A stretch of 56,897 bases of DNA from assembly GCA_015069365.1 (NCBI GenBank), contig SVIT01000004.1, forward strand, positions 1-56,897, written 5' to 3'. The notes beneath the pieces are model-generated. The model had not been told where the DNA came from, searched no databases, and saw nothing but the letters and a program-made list of their open reading frames with translations. The position numbers were made by a program, and so were the translations under genes. Shown here in pieces: positions 43,734 to 51,378 of this stretch (position 1 is the stretch's first letter; every line of letters starts with the position of its first letter). This DNA is from Clostridiales bacterium (GTDB lineage Bacteria; Bacillota; Clostridia; Christensenellales; Borkfalkiaceae).

Positions 43734-46166
43734 TTAACGAAGCTCGATACCGAGTTTGAATTTCAAATTACCTAAAATCTTCTTGACGTAGCCGTCCAAC
43801 GTTTCGGGGGTGAACGCCTTTTCCACGTTCGCATCAGGCGTGAAGGTAAGGGTAAACGCCATACTCTTCTTCCCTTCGGGAATCTGACCGCCTCTGTACA
43901 CGTCAAACAGTTTTGCTTCGGTCACATACTTACAAGAATGTAACAGCACCTCTTCAATCTCCGCGCACGTCAGCTTTTCATCAGCAATCAAAGCAAGGTC
44001 GCGCTTAACTGCAGGGAACTTCGGCAGGTTGGTATAACGTACGTCATCATCCAACGAAAGCGCCGACAAATCCAACTCGCCAAGATATACTTTTTTATCC
44101 AAGCCAAGCGAAAGGGCGATAGCAGGGTCGAGTTCACCGAACGAACCGACCGTTTTTCCGTCCATAATCACGTTCGCGGAAACACCTGGATGCAGGTAAG
44201 TTTTTGCGGCTCTTTCATAGGTAAACGTAAGGTGGAAAATCTCCGCAATATGTTCAATCGCACCTTTCATATCAAAGAAATCATTATTGCCGCCCCATAC
44301 GCCGAGGACAAGATGTTTCTTTTCGTCAGGCTGTTGCCCTGCCGCCGTATCGCAAGGGAAATAGGTATTCGCCACCTCGAACTGTCTACCCTCGTCGTTG
44401 CCGCGGCGGATATTGCGCACGGCGTTCATGAGCATAGACGGCGCAAGGAAGGTACGCATTACGGACAATTCCTCGCTGATCGGGTTGAGAATACGCACCG
44501 CATTTCTCTCTTCCGAATCTTCAGGCAATTTCATCAAATCAAAATCTTTCGGGGAATAGAACGAGTAGTTATACGCTTCTGAGAATCCCTGCACTCTCAA
44601 AAGGTTTTTAAGGTGTAATTCTTTCTTTTGTTCCTCCGTCAAGCCGCCGCCCGTAACCTGCGCCGCTTGCAAGAAGGTGGGCGTGATATGATCGTAACCG
44701 TACATGCGGATAACCTCTTCCGCCAGATCGGGATAACCGTCCACATCGTCACGGTATCCAGGGATCTCTACCGTCAATACGTCCCCCTGAATGGTCGGTT
44801 TGAAATTCAGTCTTTCCAAGATAGAAAGAATTTCTTCATTCGGCACAACGATACCGAGCAGATCGTTGATCTTCCTCACGCTCGCCGTCATCGTGCGAGG
44901 AATCAAATCCACCGCGCAAACGTCTGCGCAAAGTTCGGTCACAACGCCGCAACCAAGTTCTTCAATCAAATGCAACGCACGTGCCATGCCCAAGCCATTG
45001 GTGTACGCGTCCACGCCCTTTTCAAAACGAGAAGACGAGTCGGAAGACTGGCCCAAAGCGCGCGAAGTCTTTCTCACGTTATCTCTTGCAAATTTTGCGG
45101 ATTCGAAGAATACATTCTTCGTCGTTGCCTTGATTTCGCTGTTCAAACCACCCATAATCCCTGCGAGCGCAACGGGTTTATTCCCATCGCAAATCACAAG
45201 ATTGTCAGGAGTAAGAGCAAATTCTTTTTCGTCGAGCGTGACAATTTTCTCGCCCTTTTCTGCTCTTCTTACAATAATTTTTCTTCCGCCGATATCCTCT
45301 GCGTCAAAGGCATGCATGGGTTGCCCCATTTCCAACAGCACGAAGTTGGTGATATCAACAATGGGAGAAATCGAACGAATCCCCGACGTTGCCAAACGTT
45401 TTCTCATCCATGCAGGAGATACTCCCCCTTGCACGTCTTCCACGTAACGCCCAACGTAGCGAGGACAAAGATCGGGCGCCAACACCTCAACCGTGATGGG
45501 CGCGGCATTCGTTTTCTTTGCCGTATAGGAATAATCGGGTTCTTTGAGGGGTTTCTTCATAACCGCAGCAACCTCGCGCGCGATTCCCAAAATACATTGA
45601 CAATCGGGACGGTTTGCAGTAACGGAAATATCAAAAATCCAGTCATCCAAACCGACAATTTTCTTAATATCCTCGCCCACGGGTACATCTTTTGCAAGAT
45701 CTAACAGTCCGTCGAACTCTGCCCCTGGATAGAAATCGTCATTGATACCGAGCTCCCCGCCCGAACACAACATACCAAAAGATTCTACGCCGCGAAGCTT
45801 GCCTTTTTTAATTTTCTTGATCCCATCGGGGTTCTTTTCAAGCATTGCAGGATTGCTCTCTACCACCGTCGATCCGTCAAGCGCGCAAGGCGTTTTCATC
45901 CCCACGTACACGTTGGACGCGCCCGTGACGATCTGCAATTCGCGGCCGTATTCCTCCCCGCAATCGACCACGCAGATCTGCATATGATCACTGTCGGGAT
46001 GAGGTGTAAGAGATTTAACTTCTCCTACGACAACGCGATTGATTTTTTCGCCGAGATAGGAGAGTTCTTCCACTTCAAAACCGCAAGAAAAGAGCTTGTC
46101 TGCAAGTTCTTGCGCGGAAATATCTATGTCTACGTAATCTTTTAACCAACTGAAAGGTGCTTTCAT
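43734..46166 (-). CDS. pheT: Phenylalanyl-tRNA synthetase beta subunit
   Basis: The editing and tRNA-binding subunit of the alpha2-beta2 enzyme. The 810-residue protein has the N-terminal EMAP/OB tRNA-binding domain (VVVGEVKSLTPHPDSDHMQICVVDCG), the B3/B4 editing domain (GIRSISPIVDITNFVLLEMGQPMHAFD), the B5 domain (DVDGYPDLAEEVIRMYGYDHITP), the catalytic-like core and the C-terminal ferredoxin-like anticodon-binding domain (FPAVKRDLALIADEKLTCAEIEEVL). It is normal full length. Confidence 0.97.
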   Translation of the reverse strand: MKAPFSWLKDYVDIDISAQELADKLFSCGFEVEELSYLGEKINRVVVGEVKSLTPHPDSDHMQICVVDCGEEYGRELQIVTGASNVYVGMKTPCALDGSTVVESNPAMLEKNPDGIKKIKKGKLRGVESFGMLCSGGELGINDDFYPGAEFDGLLDLAKDVPVGEDIKKIVGLDDWIFDISVTANRPDCQCILGIAREVAAVMKKPLKEPDYSYTAKKTNAAPITVEVLAPDLCPRYVGRYVEDVQGGVSPAWMRKRLATSGIRSISPIVDITNFVLLEMGQPMHAFDAEDIGGRKIIVRRAEKGEKIVTLDEKEFALTPDNLVICDGNKPVALAGIMGGLNSEIKATTKNVFFESAKFARDNVRKTSRALGQSSDSSSRFEKGVDAYTNGLGMARALHLIEELGCGVVTELCADVCAVDLIPRTMTASVRKINDLLGIVVPNEEILSILERLNFKPTIQGDVLTVEIPGYRDDVDGYPDLAEEVIRMYGYDHITPTFLQAAQVTGGGLTEEQKKELHLKNLLRVQGFSEAYNYSFYSPKDFDLMKLPEDSEERNAVRILNPISEELSVMRTFLAPSMLMNAVRNIRRGNDEGRQFEVANTYFPCDTAAGQQPDEKKHLVLGVWGGNNDFFDMKGAIEHIAEIFHLTFTYERAAKTYLHPGVSANVIMDGKTVGSFGELDPAIALSLGLDKKVYLGELDLSALSLDDDVRYTNLPKFPAVKRDLALIADEKLTCAEIEEVLLHSCKYVTEAKLFDVYRGGQIPEGKKSMAFTLTFTPDANVEKAFTPETLDGYVKKILGNLKFKLGIELR

Positions 46167-46177
46167 GTTTCTTCTCC

Positions 46178-47191
46178 TTAATCCTCAAACTGCTGCAAAA
46201 ATCTGGTATCGTTTTCAAATAAAGTCTTAATGTTATTGATACCGTATTTCAACATGGCGATTCTTTCAACCCCCATACCGAACGCAAAGCCCGTGTACAC
46301 GTCGGGATCTACGTTGCAGTTTTCCAAAACTCTGCGGTTGACCATACCCGCACCGAGCACTTCAATCCATCCCGTACCCTTGCAAAGACGGCAGCCTTTA
46401 CCGCCGCACTCCGAACAGCTAAGGTCGACCTCAACGCTGGGTTCAGTGAAAGGAAAATAGGATGGACGCAAGCGGACTTTGGTCGATTCCGTAAACATCT
46501 TACGGGCAAATTCAGCGAGCATACCCTGCAAATCGCAAAGGGTGATCCCCTTATCAACAACCAAGCCCTCCATCTGGTGGAACATGGGCGAGTGAGTCGC
46601 GTCGTCATCCGAACGGAATACTCTGCCGGGCGAAAGAATTTTAATGGGGGGTGCTTCTTGCTCCATAACGCGAATCTGCCCAGCCGACGTCTGCGTACGA
46701 AGAAGTAAATTATCCGCCAAATAGAAAGTATCCTGCATATCGCGCGCAGGGTGATCCTGAGGAGTGTTGAGCGCAGTGAAATTGTAATAATCCGTTTCAA
46801 TCTCAGGACCTTCAAAAATCTTAAAGCCCATACCCGCAAAGATATCGATCAACTCATTTTTCACGAGTGTAATAGGATGCAAAGCGCCTGCTTTATATAC
46901 TTTTCCAGGCATCGTGATATCGATGCGTTCTTTTTCATACTGTTTTTCCAACTCCATCTTACGGACAATCACCGCGCGAGCATCAAACGCCTCTTCCATT
47001 GCCTGTTTAAACTCGTTAACTACCTTGCCGAACGTGGGACGTTCTTCCTTAGGAAGATCTTTCATACCGCTCATAATCCCTTTCAACTCGGTCTGGAACT
47101 TTACCTTAAGCTCGTAAAGCGCCCTGCCCGTTTCCGTTTGTCCGACGGCAGATAAAATCTCCGTCCGCAAGCTTTCGATTTTTTCTTTCAT
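46178..47191 (-). CDS. pheS: Phenylalanyl-tRNA synthetase alpha subunit
   Basis: The catalytic subunit. The 337-residue protein has an N-terminal coiled coil and class II motifs: [94 protein letters not shown] and [21 protein letters not shown]. It also has a Cys-rich insert ([24 protein letters not shown]) common in this family. GGAGG precedes the ATG. Expression is controlled by the T-box leader upstream. Confidence 0.97.
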   Translation of the reverse strand: MKEKIESLRTEILSAVGQTETGRALYELKVKFQTELKGIMSGMKDLPKEERPTFGKVVNEFKQAMEEAFDARAVIVRKMELEKQYEKERIDITMPGKVYKAGALHPITLVKNELIDIFAGMGFKIFEGPEIETDYYNFTALNTPQDHPARDMQDTFYLADNLLLRTQTSAGQIRVMEQEAPPIKILSPGRVFRSDDDATHSPMFHQMEGLVVDKGITLCDLQGMLAEFARKMFTESTKVRLRPSYFPFTEPSVEVDLSCSECGGKGCRLCKGTGWIEVLGAGMVNRRVLENCNVDPDVYTGFAFGMGVERIAMLKYGINNIKTLFENDTRFLQQFED

Positions 47192-47219
47192 ATATTCCTC
47201 CGAATTTTATTCGTTTGAT

Positions 47220-47486
47220 TTTTAGCATAAAACTACCCTGCGCGTTAAAATAACGCGCAGGGCGAAAATTCCGCTGTACCACCTGCATTCGCGCGGGAGT
47301 CCGCGCCTTCATTACGCCGTTACGCCACGTATACGTCTCTCCCTACCCAAAAAACGGCTCAAGAGAGCGGCTCCAAAGTGAAATGGCTATCTTTCCTCTT
47401 CTTCGTACCTTTCAGCCTATGGGTACGATCTCTTTGAGAAGCGCCACGAAAAATACCTGCTTTTTCCTCGCCTTTATACAAGTTGT
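47220..47486 (-). promoter_or_regulatory. T-box riboswitch of pheST
   Basis: The minus-strand leader runs from the pheS promoter to just before pheS. Near its end is the T-box sequence GCAGGTGGTACAGCGGAATTTT (about 47267-47287), which pairs with the 3' end of uncharged tRNA. The terminator CCCTGCGCGTTA-TTT-TAACGCGCAGGG with TAGTTTT (47229-47262) follows. A TTC triplet in ATAGCCATTTCACTTTGGAG (about 47375) is a good candidate for the Phe specifier codon. Uncharged tRNA-Phe would favour antitermination and raise pheST expression. Confidence 0.9.
47229..47262 (-). terminator. Terminator stem of the pheST T-box
   Basis: Perfect 12-bp stem CCCTGCGCGTTA/TAACGCGCAGGG (47236-47262), then TAGTTTT on the minus strand. 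Confidence 0.85.
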
Positions 47487-47492
47487 ATATAC

Positions 47493-47521
47493 ATTATAAA
47501 CGCTCCGCAACGAAAAGTCAA
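47493..47521 (-). promoter_or_regulatory. SigA promoter of the pheST T-box transcript
   Basis: Minus-strand TTGACT (47516-47521), 17-bp spacer, TATAAT (47493-47498). Confidence 0.9.
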
Positions 47522-47567
47522 ACGATTTTTCAATGCAGAGCGTAAGTTGAGTAAAATTATCCTTCTC

Positions 47568-48197
47568 TTATTTATTTTTCAAAAGGTCGCGGATTTCTTC
47601 CAACAATCTGGTGTTCGCGGTTTCTTTTTCCGCCGCAACAACCGCTGCTGCAGCCGCTTCTTCCGCAGCAATTCTGTCAGCTTCCGCCTTTGCAGCTTTC
47701 GCCTCTTCTACACGTTGCGCATAAATAGCTTTTGCTTCTTTCTTAGAAACTTTTTCATGATAACGGATATTTGCGATTTCTTTCTTTTCGTCAAAATCAA
47801 ATCCGTCCACCATACGTTCGTGTGCCTCGGAAATCTTGTTCATTGTGCGGACGATCATAAACAGCACGAAGGCAATCAACAAGAAATTGATAATTGCGCT
47901 GATAAACGCACCCCAGTCGATATAGATCGAGTTCGCCAAATCAATTACGCCGGGCTGATCCGCCACCCACGCAGGAGAAAGCATCGTAATCGCGCCCTCC
48001 AAACCATCCTTGCCGATGATAAGCGCCAAAATCCAGTTGATGATGGGTTTTAAGATGTTGTTACTCAACGCGTTGACAATCGCCGTAAATGCGCCGCCAA
48101 CGATAACACCGACAGCCATGTCAAGCACGTTGCCACGCGTGATGAATTTTCTAAATTCACCAAAGAATTTTTTAATTCTGCCCTCATTCTTTTCCAT
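47568..48197 (-). CDS. mscL: Large-conductance mechanosensitive channel with long C-terminal extension
   Basis: It opens under membrane tension on osmotic downshock. The 209-residue protein has the family start KKFFGEFRKFITRGNVLDMAVGVIVGGAFTAIVNALSNNILKPIINW (TM1), a periplasmic loop, and TM2 with GAFISAIINFLLIAFVLFMIVRTMNK. MscL is usually 120-150 residues; here an extra ~50 residues rich in Ala, Glu and Lys (VEEAKAAKAEADRIAAEEAAAAAVVAAEKE) precede the typical end LLEEIRDLLKNK. This lengthens the cytoplasmic coiled-coil bundle. A consensus promoter lies upstream, with a small leader stem (CCCGA/TCGGG) in between. Confidence 0.94.
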   Translation of the reverse strand: MEKNEGRIKKFFGEFRKFITRGNVLDMAVGVIVGGAFTAIVNALSNNILKPIINWILALIIGKDGLEGAITMLSPAWVADQPGVIDLANSIYIDWGAFISAIINFLLIAFVLFMIVRTMNKISEAHERMVDGFDFDEKKEIANIRYHEKVSKKEAKAIYAQRVEEAKAAKAEADRIAAEEAAAAAVVAAEKETANTRLLEEIRDLLKNK

Positions 48198-48255
48198 AAA
48201 ATAAACCTCGCTTTGTCTTCCCGATTTTTGTCGGGATTTGTTGTTTCGTGTCTAT

Positions 48256-48284
48256 ATTATACTCTTCTTTAATCGGTTTGTCAA
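48256..48284 (-). promoter_or_regulatory. Consensus SigA promoter of mscL
   Basis: Minus-strand TTGACA (48279-48284), 17-bp spacer, TATAAT (48256-48261). It marks the last clear core-genome element before the accessory region. Confidence 0.92.
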
Positions 48285-48450
48285 GTGCATTATATATTTA
48301 TCTTTTATCATATCCACGAATGTCGGGTATGCTCACGCTTCGCCTCTAAGCGCACAAAAAAGATATTTTCAAGAGTTTTCGTATAGACTTGAACCCGTGT
48401 GTAAAATATATGCTTTTCGACTAAAAGGAGAAAAGCTACATCAAACACCT

Positions 48451-48540
48451 TTTCACTATTCACTATTACTTATTACTTGCCAAAAAACGACAAGAGGTTT
48501 TAGTGAAAAGTGAAGAGTGAAGAGTGAAGAGTGAAAAAGT
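48451..48540. repeat. AGTGAAG tandem repeats with inverted partner
   Basis: AGTGAAAAGTGAAGAGTGAAGAGTGAAGAGTGAA (48502-48535) is a 7-bp tandem repeat. At 48451-48480 TTTCACTATTCACTATTACT is its rough inverted partner. The whole forms a loose palindrome between mscL and the tRNA fragment, perhaps a small non-coding repeat element. From 48285 to 48450 I see no gene. Confidence 0.6.
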
Positions 48541-48573
48541 AAAATCGACAAGCTTCTGTCGAAACTTGTCGAT
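48534..48573 (-). terminator. Intrinsic terminator of the former tRNA-Gln gene
   Basis: On the minus strand ATCGACAAG and CTTGTCGAT form a 9-bp stem with a 12-nt loop, followed by TTTTACTTTTTC, directly after the CCA end of the tRNA fragment. Confidence 0.8.
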
Positions 48574-48576
48574 CTT

Positions 48577-48621
48577 TGGCTGGGGCGAAGTGATTCGAAC
48601 ACCTGAATGGCGGAGTCAGAG
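48577..48621 (-). other. tRNA-Gln(CUG) 3' fragment, candidate attachment site (att)
   Basis: The minus strand reads CTCTGACTCCGCCATTC, then AGGTG-TTCGAAT-CACTT (T-arm) and CGCCCCAGCCA (acceptor 3' strand with encoded GCCA). This matches a tRNA-Gln from the anticodon loop (C-U-CUG-A-C) to the 3' end. The 5' half (GCGGA anticodon stem partner, D-arm, GGGGCG acceptor 5' strand) is missing; unrelated sequence precedes. Forty-five nucleotides from the anticodon loop is the usual extent of a tyrosine-integrase core site in a tRNA gene. The tRNA type is judged by comparison with known tRNA-Gln sequences. Confidence 0.8.
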
Positions 48622-48695
48622 GCTCTGGACAATATGCAAAAACGGGATATTTTTAACGATTTTCTCTCTAAAAACGCCCATTTTTAGCATTCACT

Positions 48696-48731
48696 CCACA
48701 ATTTACCCCACAAATTCCCCCACAATTCAAT
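48696..48731. repeat. Three 12-bp direct repeats beside the tRNA fragment
   Basis: CCACAATTTACC, CCACAAATTCCC and CCACAATTCAAT start exactly 12 bp apart (48696, 48708, 48720). They lie about 75-110 bp from the tRNA fragment on the element side, where integrase arm-binding repeats are often found. From 48732 to 49175 I see no convincing gene. Confidence 0.65.
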
Positions 48732-49175
48732 CCGTCATTAAAACGCAACTTCACCACATAAAAAACTTATGTAACTAGTTCATCAGGCACATTCACAAGA
48801 GGAACGATACCTTTTCCCCGCTCATTATTTTGTTGATTCGCATACTTATAAAAAGGAATACCACCATACGACAGCATTGTTGTGATGCGTTGGTGTTTCA
48901 TTGTTTATTAAATATTTTCCATTCAATACCTTTTTACACAGAATATTCATTCTTCTTCATAACACAAATAATATATTGAAAAAAGACTAAGCAACCACAA
49001 GATTACTTAATCTTTTTTGTAGGTATTATCACTTTATTTACATAGAGGTGGATTCGAACCTGGATGACGCATTTTTCAACCCCTTTATTTATAAGGGATT
49101 CAAGCATTATTCGCCATTCGTTCGCCAAATTAAAATCATATCGAATTTAGATAATTTTATTAGGAAATATTTCTT

Positions 49176-49440
49176 TTATAAACTTTCCACTAAAATTGCG
49201 TTCGGATTTCGTTTTGCTTCGTCACGTAATCCTTTTGTAAATCCCGCCGTGCTGAAAATAATATATTGTACATTTTTCGCTCCCGTCAAAAATACAATCG
49301 CAGGCATTTTTTCTTATAACGTATGCAGCAATTCCAGCCCTTTCTCTTTTTTCGTATATTTACACTCGCCTAAAATCAAATTCTTTTCTTCGTTTCCGAT
49401 TACAACAATATCAATTTCGCTCGCTTGTTTACTTGCCTTT
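49176..49440 (-). pseudogene. Remnant of a DUF234-type ATPase (C-terminal nuclease-like domain)
   Basis: In one minus-strand frame this reads KQASEIDIVVIGNEEKNLIL and GECKYTKKEKGLELLHTL, then a stop, then EKMPAIVFLTGAKNVQYIIF and STAGFTKGLRDEAKRNPNAI, then a second stop. The EIDIV...GECK pattern matches the PD-(D/E)XK-like DUF234 tail of AAA ATPases common in anaerobes and archaea. The ATPase part is missing and an in-frame TAA breaks the tail. It abuts the shortened end of the GH29 gene in another frame, so a deletion or insertion joined the two. Confidence 0.7.
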
Positions 49441-50385
49441 CCCAACCTCGCGCAAAATCAATTCGCTAGGGGCAGGTATGCGTCCAAGCGCGTCAGGACC
49501 TACATTCAACAAATAATTGATACCGCGTGCGTTTAACTCATTTTTAATTTTCAAAACGGTTTCCGCATCTTTCCAGTTTTGGTCGTAAGCTTTATATCCC
49601 CACGTATCGTTGAGGGTAGCAGGTACTTCGTATAACATGCCGTTGCCCTCGGCGTCCGTTTCATTATCAGCCGAAGAACCGTAATCCCCCATGCCGTTGC
49701 CGATACGCGAGTTAATCAAGCAATTAGGTTGATATTTCTTTACGAGATTGTAAAGCTCAATCGACTGTTCTTTTGTAATATCCTGCGGCGTATCAAACCA
49801 AATCAAGTCGATGTCGCCGTAGTTCGTCAAAAGCTCGGTCACTTGCGGAATCGTCTTTTTTCTGAAACAAATTTCAAAATCCTTTTTTGTATTGGGGAAA
49901 TCCCACGTATTCGTCCAAGGCTTGCCTTGGTTTGTTTCAAACGTTTCCGTATAACCGCCGCCGTGCTCTTCGTGCCAGTCGAGTTCCTGCGAATAGTAAA
50001 TGCCAAACTTCAAGCCCTTCTTTCTACAAGCCACCGACAGCTCCCTGATGATGTCCCGCCCAAAAGGCGTGTGCATAACGTTGTAATCGTCCACCTTGGA
50101 ATCAAACAGCGCAAAGCCCTCGTGGTGTTTTGTCGTAACAACGATATATTTCATCCCTGCCGACACCGCCAAATCGCACCATTCATCCGCATTGAAGAAT
50201 ACAGGATTGAATGCTTGCATCAATTTTTCATATTCCTTGATGGGGATTTGGAAACAGGATTGCGCCCATTCAGCAATCACGTCCGTTCTCTTGCCCTTCC
50301 ATTCGCCCGCTAAGAGCGAATACAATCCAAAATGAATCATCATACCAAATTTGGCATCTTTAAACCATTGTTTATAGTTTTCCAT
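49429..50385 (-). CDS. GH29 alpha-L-fucosidase, C-terminus cut short
   Basis: It hydrolyses alpha-L-fucose from glycans such as mucin or milk oligosaccharides. From ATG 50385 (AAGGAG upstream) it has 318 residues. Motifs are WFKDAKFGMMIHFGLYSLLAGEW, KYIVVTTKHHEGFALFDSK, DYNVMHTPFGRDIIRE, KFGIYYSQELDWHE and the nucleophile region GDIDLIWFDTPQ. It ends NYLLNVGPDALGRIPAPSEL plus ILREVGKGK and a stop, exactly where relatives continue (VGKWLKVNGEAIYGT). The catalytic barrel is nearly complete, so some activity is possible. No signal peptide is seen, so it is probably cytoplasmic, fitting the ABC importer nearby. Confidence 0.88.
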   Translation of the reverse strand: MENYKQWFKDAKFGMMIHFGLYSLLAGEWKGKRTDVIAEWAQSCFQIPIKEYEKLMQAFNPVFFNADEWCDLAVSAGMKYIVVTTKHHEGFALFDSKVDDYNVMHTPFGRDIIRELSVACRKKGLKFGIYYSQELDWHEEHGGGYTETFETNQGKPWTNTWDFPNTKKDFEICFRKKTIPQVTELLTNYGDIDLIWFDTPQDITKEQSIELYNLVKKYQPNCLINSRIGNGMGDYGSSADNETDAEGNGMLYEVPATLNDTWGYKAYDQNWKDAETVLKIKNELNARGINYLLNVGPDALGRIPAPSELILREVGKGK

Positions 50386-50429
50386 TATAAGCTCCTTTTT
50401 TTCCATCTTTTAAAATTTCTTCTCCCATA

Positions 50430-50458
50430 TTGACTTATTTTTTTATTTATAGTATAAT
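50430..50458 (+). promoter_or_regulatory. SigA promoter of the AraC-type regulator
   Basis: Plus-strand TTGACT (50430-50435), 17-bp spacer, TATAAT (50453-50458), 27 bp before the ATG. The gap to the divergent fucosidase is about 100 bp, so both promoters and the regulator's sites may overlap. Confidence 0.85.
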
Positions 50459-50484
50459 AAAACAAAAGGCAATAAGGAGCAATT

Positions 50485-51309
50485 ATGTATTCTTATTTTT
50501 CAACCTATCCCCCGAATGAAAAATATTCCTATATTTTCTCCAACTATCATTATGGAGATTATAGAGAAAGCCATAATCACGATTTTTGGGAATTTTCAGT
50601 TGTTGTAAAAGGCTCGTATACGCATATATTAAACAAAAAAAACGAGCCGCTTTGTCATCATTCCGCCGTGTTGTTACGCCCACGCTTGGATACACATTCT
50701 CTACACAGCGAAGATCCAAGCAGTGTAATTCTTAATATCCGCATGCATACTCCATTGGTAAAACAATTTTGCAATAACATCTCGGAAGCATTTTACGACG
50801 AATTATTAAAAAAAGAAAACATAAAACTTTCTTTTAATGAACGACAAGTAAAGAAAATCATAGATTATACTTCTCTTATCCGTGCAAATCATTCTGAAGC
50901 AAATACCTCTACAATTTACTTCCTTATGTCCTATATCTTCGAGAAAGTTTTTAGTCAAAACAACTTTTTAAATACCGAAAAGCCGCAATGGCTTACCGAT
51001 TTGTTGTTGAAAATCTTTTCTCCTGAAAATATGCATTGGACTGTAAAAGACGTTACCGAAAACGCGCCTTTCAGCCATCCCCATCTTATACGTCTCTTCA
51101 AACAGTATGAGGGATGCACGTTAATCGAGTATCTTACACGCGTCAAAATGCAACACGCTTGCGAACTGTTGGTATCTTCGGATATGTCCATTCTTGCTAT
51201 TGCGATGGCGTTGGGATATAGCGATTCCAGCCATCTCAATCGTACGTTTAGAAAAATTTATAATTTAACGCCATCCGAATATAGACAACAACGCAAAAAA
51301 ATTATATAA
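50485..51309 (+). CDS. AraC-family transcriptional regulator
   Basis: The only clear plus-strand gene. The 274-residue protein has an N-terminal cupin-like sensor (YRESHNHDFWEFSVVVKGSYTHIL, HHSAVLLRPRLDTHSL) and a C-terminal double HTH (WTVKDVTENAPFSHPHLIRLFKQYEGCTLIEYLTRVKMQHACELLVSSDMSILAIAMALGYSDSSHLNRTFRKIYNLTPSEYRQQRK). It is preceded by AAGGAG. Lying between two glycosidase genes and divergent from the fucosidase, it probably activates this sugar locus in response to an imported saccharide. Confidence 0.93.
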   Translation: MYSYFSTYPPNEKYSYIFSNYHYGDYRESHNHDFWEFSVVVKGSYTHILNKKNEPLCHHSAVLLRPRLDTHSLHSEDPSSVILNIRMHTPLVKQFCNNISEAFYDELLKKENIKLSFNERQVKKIIDYTSLIRANHSEANTSTIYFLMSYIFEKVFSQNNFLNTEKPQWLTDLLLKIFSPENMHWTVKDVTENAPFSHPHLIRLFKQYEGCTLIEYLTRVKMQHACELLVSSDMSILAIAMALGYSDSSHLNRTFRKIYNLTPSEYRQQRKKII

Positions 51310-51342
51310 TACAATTTTTCTCCTCACAAAATCTTATAAAAG

Positions 51343-51375
51343 GCGAACTTCTATCTAAAAAGAGTTCGCTTTTTT
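51343..51375 (+). terminator. Intrinsic terminator after the AraC gene
   Basis: GCGAACT and AGTTCGC form a 7-bp stem followed by TTTTTT on the plus strand. Confidence 0.8.
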
Positions 51376-51378
51376 ACT

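Noticed and set aside
48238-48513. 91-aa plus-strand ORF downstream of mscL region
   Set aside because: Starts inside the mscL promoter, has no ribosome binding site or known features, and runs into repeats.
48767-48901. 44-codon minus-strand ORF (MKHQRITTMLSYGGIPFY...) near the att fragment
   Set aside because: No ribosome binding site and no recognisable family; a degraded mobile-element gene is possible but unsupported.
49048-49078. tRNA-like end (GGTTCGAATCCACC on the minus strand)
   Set aside because: Only two of five T-stem pairs can form and no acceptor stem or CCA is visible, so it is not called as a tRNA or second att site.
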